The notes under the pieces were generated by a model. The model was given only the letters and a program-made list of their open reading frames with translations, did not search any database and had not been told where the DNA came from. Both the position numbers and the translations under genes were made by a program. A DNA stretch of 8,442 nt from an uncultured Eubacteriales bacterium (GTDB taxonomy: Bacteria > Bacillota > Clostridia > Oscillospirales > CAG-272). The stretch is from the NCBI GenBank assembly GCA_902462015.1, contig CABPZV010000087.1, positions 1 to 8,442 of the forward strand, read 5' to 3'. Each line of letters opens with the position of its first letter. The stretch's first letter is position 1. This document shows positions 5,875 through 8,442 of the stretch, one piece after another.

Positions 5875-7251
5875 TTATTTTGTATCCGTATAATCCCCAT
5901 CTGGGGCCGTATGAAGAAATCTGAATATAAACGGTATACTTATCAGTCCGGATGCGACGTCGGCTAAAGGCTGTGAAAGAAGAATTCCGCGAAGCATAAA
6001 AAAATGCGACATTATAAAAATTAACGGTATGAAAATCACTCCTGAGCGCATCAAAGAAAGTATCGAAGATACCCCCGGCCTTCTTATACTTTGATAAAGC
6101 ATATTGACAGGCACGGATATTGGAAAGAAAATAAGTCCTGCAGAAGAATATTTGAGCGCCTCCGAGCCGATTGAGACGACACTCTCACTTTTCTGAAAAA
6201 AATTAACTATCTGCTCAGAAAAAATCATCCCCAGCAAAGCGATAATTCCAACTGCCGCAAAAGCAAAAACCGTTGTAAAAACCAGTCCGCGCTTCACACG
6301 CCTATACTTTCCTGCCTGATAGTTAAAAGAAGAAACCGGCTGAAATCCCTGTCCTATTCCCAAACCGATGCACATTATAAAAGAAGAATACTTTCCGACG
6401 ACGCTGAGCGCAGCTATAGCAGCATCTCCAAACGGTTTTGCAAGATTATTAAGAATCCCGTTCGAAATAGATGAAAGTCCCTGCCTTATAAGAGAAGGAA
6501 ATCCCACTTTAATTATTGACAGATAGGTCTTTAAACTCCGGCTTATAAACCGGTGGGAAATTGTTCCCTGAGCCATTTTGCAATACCAAAAAAACAAAAT
6601 TATAAAGCTTACAAGCTGTGAAACAGCTGTAGAAATCCCTGCGCCAAGCACGCCGAGTGAAAATACTCTAATAAGCAAAAAATCTCCGAATATATTGAGT
6701 ACCCCTCCTGCAGTAAGGCCAATCATAGCATAAAAAGCCTTTCCCTCATACCGAAGATTGTTATTCAATATCAATGAACAAATCATAAAAGGACACGAGA
6801 TAAGCACACAAAGTCCATAATCACGAGCATAAGGAAGAATCGTATCCGTGGAGCCAAGCAAACGCATGAATGGAGACAGAAAAATAATTCCGAATACAGA
6901 AAGAAGCGTACCGATTACAGCGCCCGTGAAAAACGCTGTAGAAACATATTTCGACGCACGCTTTATATTCTTCTCCGCAAGTGAGGCAGACACAAAGGAT
7001 CCGCTTCCGTGTCCCAGCATAAATGCAAGCGCCTGTATTATTGCCTGAAGCGTAAATAAAATCCCGGTTGCAGCCTGCGGACTTTCTCCGAGAGTTCCTA
7101 CAAAATATGTGTCCGCAAGGTTGTAAATTCCACTTATCAACATCGACACCGTGGTCGGAATTCCAAGCGTTACAATAAGACGGGATACCGGGGTTTCCGT
7201 CATTTTCTTATAATATGCCTCGGCTGCTTCTGCTTCACTTATATTGCTCAT
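5875..7251 (-). CDS. MATE-family efflux transporter (MepA-like)
   Basis: This is an inner-membrane cation-coupled antiporter of the multidrug and toxic compound extrusion family, 458 residues with about 12 predicted helices. The two halves repeat the same pattern: the first begins PVSRLIVTLGIPTTVSMLI then YNLADTYFVG (residues 21-52), and the second begins near residue 240 with IIKVGFPSLIRQGLSSI. Other family signatures are GIGQGFQPVSSFNYQAGKY and, near the C terminus, SQPLADVASG. The substrate cannot be inferred. ATG 7251 is chosen for its AAGGAG site (7268-7263, 11 nt away) and because the preceding 39 codons do not look like MATE sequence. A longer start at 7368 would overlap the galE stop as TAATG. 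The gene follows galE by 116 bp and is probably co-transcribed with it. Confidence 0.93.
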   Translation of the reverse strand: MSNISEAEAAEAYYKKMTETPVSRLIVTLGIPTTVSMLISGIYNLADTYFVGTLGESPQAATGILFTLQAIIQALAFMLGHGSGSFVSASLAEKNIKRASKYVSTAFFTGAVIGTLLSVFGIIFLSPFMRLLGSTDTILPYARDYGLCVLISCPFMICSLILNNNLRYEGKAFYAMIGLTAGGVLNIFGDFLLIRVFSLGVLGAGISTAVSQLVSFIILFFWYCKMAQGTISHRFISRSLKTYLSIIKVGFPSLIRQGLSSISNGILNNLAKPFGDAAIAALSVVGKYSSFIMCIGLGIGQGFQPVSSFNYQAGKYRRVKRGLVFTTVFAFAAVGIIALLGMIFSEQIVNFFQKSESVVSIGSEALKYSSAGLIFFPISVPVNMLYQSIRRPGVSSILSLMRSGVIFIPLIFIMSHFFMLRGILLSQPLADVASGLISIPFIFRFLHTAPDGDYTDTK

Positions 7252-7327
7252 CTGTACTGTAGCTCCTTCCCGACGTTTGTCCGTATTATCTTTGCGCCTT
7301 TCGGATATAATGCTGTTAAATATATAT

Positions 7328-7355
7328 CCGCCGTGAGGATATACCGTCGCGGCGG
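7328..7355 (-). other. 6-bp GC hairpin just downstream of galE
   Basis: CCGCCG (7355-7350 on the minus strand) pairs perfectly with CGGCGG (7333-7328) around a 16-nt loop, 12 bases after the galE stop. It is followed by ATATATATTTAAC and not by a T-run, so termination would be partial at most. It could reduce expression of the MATE gene relative to galE. Confidence 0.35.
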
Positions 7356-7367
7356 AAAACATTTTCA

Positions 7368-8387
7368 TTATTTCTTCTGATATCCGTCCGGATTATTCTT
7401 CTGCCAGTTCCAGCTATCCCTGCACATATCCTCGATACCGTATTCCGCTTTCCAGCCGAGAATATCTGCCGCCTTTGACGGATCAGAATATAATTCATCT
7501 ATGTCGCCGGGACGCCTGGGAGCTATCACATACGGTATCTTAATATCATTTACTCTCTCAAAGCTATGAACAATATCGAGCACACTGTATCCGATGCCTG
7601 TTCCAAGATTGATTACATCCGTTCCCTTTATCTTCCGGCAGTAATCAATAGCCTTGACATGACCGCGCGCAAGATCGACAACATGTATGTAGTCCCTCAC
7701 TCCGGTTCCGTCATGCGTTTTATAGTCATTGCCGAACACATTGAGATGATCCCTCTTGCCTACCGCCACCTGTGTTATGTATGGCATCAGATTATTTGGT
7801 ACACCGTTGGGATTCTCCCCGATAACACCGCTCGGATGCGCACCGATAGGATTAAAATACCTCAGAAGCACTGCAGAAAGCTCCGGACGGGCCGCCGCAG
7901 CATCGGCAATGATCTGTTCAATCATCCATTTTGTCCATCCGTATGGATTTGTACACATACCGCGCCCGTCTGTTTCTGAAATCGGAGTTTTCTTCGGTAC
8001 ACCATAAACTGTAGCCGAGGAACTGAAAATCAGAAAACGTACCCCGAACTCTTCCATAATATCAAGGACAGCGAGCGTCGTATTAATATTATTTCGATAA
8101 TACGAAACCGGATATTTCACAGAATCTCCGACCGCCTTATACCCTGCAAAATGAATCACGCCGTCAATACCCTCAGTCTCAAAAACTGCACGAAGCGCGT
8201 TTTTGTCAGATACATCGGTTTCATATACCGGTATAGTTCTTTCTGTAAGCTTTTCTGCCCGTTTAACAGCTTCAGGCGTACTGTTAAAATAATTATCAGC
8301 TATAACAACATCATAGCCGCATCGGCAAAGCTCAACGGCCGTATGAATACCGATATACCCTGCGCCTCCGGTAAGCAATATTTTCAT
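7368..8387 (-). CDS. galE: UDP-glucose 4-epimerase
   Basis: GalE interconverts UDP-glucose and UDP-galactose (Leloir pathway, and galactose supply for surface polysaccharides) with bound NAD in the cytoplasm. The protein has 339 residues, the usual bacterial size. It is an extended SDR enzyme: GGAGYIG NAD motif at 7-13, DN at 31-32, SSSATVYG at 122-129 containing S124, and the catalytic YxxxK as Y149-K153, the same numbering as E. coli GalE. RYFNPIGAHPSG (176-187) and RRPGD (291-295) bind the sugar nucleotide. The position matching E. coli Y299, which limits N-acetylated substrates, is leucine (L299), so UDP-GlcNAc/UDP-GalNAc turnover is possible (inference). ATG 8387 is chosen because GGAG (8397-8394) sits 6 nt upstream and the nucleotide-binding strand starts right after it; TTG 8399 is an in-frame but poorer alternative. 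The 43 bp upstream in the window show no clear promoter. Confidence 0.95.
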   Translation of the reverse strand: MKILLTGGAGYIGIHTAVELCRCGYDVVIADNYFNSTPEAVKRAEKLTERTIPVYETDVSDKNALRAVFETEGIDGVIHFAGYKAVGDSVKYPVSYYRNNINTTLAVLDIMEEFGVRFLIFSSSATVYGVPKKTPISETDGRGMCTNPYGWTKWMIEQIIADAAAARPELSAVLLRYFNPIGAHPSGVIGENPNGVPNNLMPYITQVAVGKRDHLNVFGNDYKTHDGTGVRDYIHVVDLARGHVKAIDYCRKIKGTDVINLGTGIGYSVLDIVHSFERVNDIKIPYVIAPRRPGDIDELYSDPSKAADILGWKAEYGIEDMCRDSWNWQKNNPDGYQKK

Positions 8388-8442
8388 AGAAATCTCCAAT
8401 CTGCCGCCATCCGCGGCGAATAAAGAAAATCAAACAGATAAA

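Noticed and set aside
1..8442. Defence system, mobile element or biosynthetic cluster across the window
   Set aside because: No transposase, integrase, nuclease, toxin-antitoxin or synthetase gene is seen; every long frame is assigned to a known enzyme or transporter family.

Overview
The window looks like chromosomal DNA from a moderate-GC Firmicute, most likely a gut-type Clostridium relative (Oscillospiraceae/Ruminococcaceae-like). This rests on the protein style (RibF, an S11 penicillin-binding carboxypeptidase with a C-terminal membrane anchor, MepA-like MATE, short-form adenosylhomocysteinase), purine-rich Shine-Dalgarno sites (AAGGAG, AAAGGG, AGGAAGG) and one textbook sigma-70/sigma-A promoter. 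The taxonomic placement is inference. No tRNA, rRNA, CRISPR, insertion sequence or phage gene was seen.

All six convincing genes lie on the minus strand, so transcription runs right to left. From the right edge: galE (UDP-glucose 4-epimerase, complete, 7368-8387); a MATE-family multidrug/metabolite exporter (5875-7251); a 240-bp gap holding a GC-rich, multiply foldable stretch just after the MATE gene and then a near-perfect promoter; ahcY (S-adenosylhomocysteine hydrolase, 4400-5635); ribF (bifunctional riboflavin kinase/FAD synthetase, 3341-4285); a possible 23-codon small ORF; a DacF-like serine D,D-carboxypeptidase homologue (1651-3174) with altered active-site motifs; and a large open frame running off the left edge (1-1548) that resembles the N-terminal half of a GH106-type (alpha-L-rhamnosidase-like) glycoside hydrolase.

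ahcY, ribF and dacF are separated by about 100-160 bp with no strong intrinsic terminator between them, so the strong promoter before ahcY may drive all three, and perhaps the glycosidase. The genes do not form an obvious pathway: SAH recycling, flavin cofactor synthesis, cell-wall modification, sugar-nucleotide interconversion, efflux and glycan breakdown. They read as a housekeeping/accessory mix.

No clear new multi-gene system is visible. The points most worth checking are the DacF-like protein that has kept its SxxK but lost the canonical SxN and KTG residues, the alternative-hairpin segment at 5794-5853, the small ORF ahead of dacF, the unusually perfect ahcY promoter, and a 25-bp inverted repeat inside the glycosidase gene.
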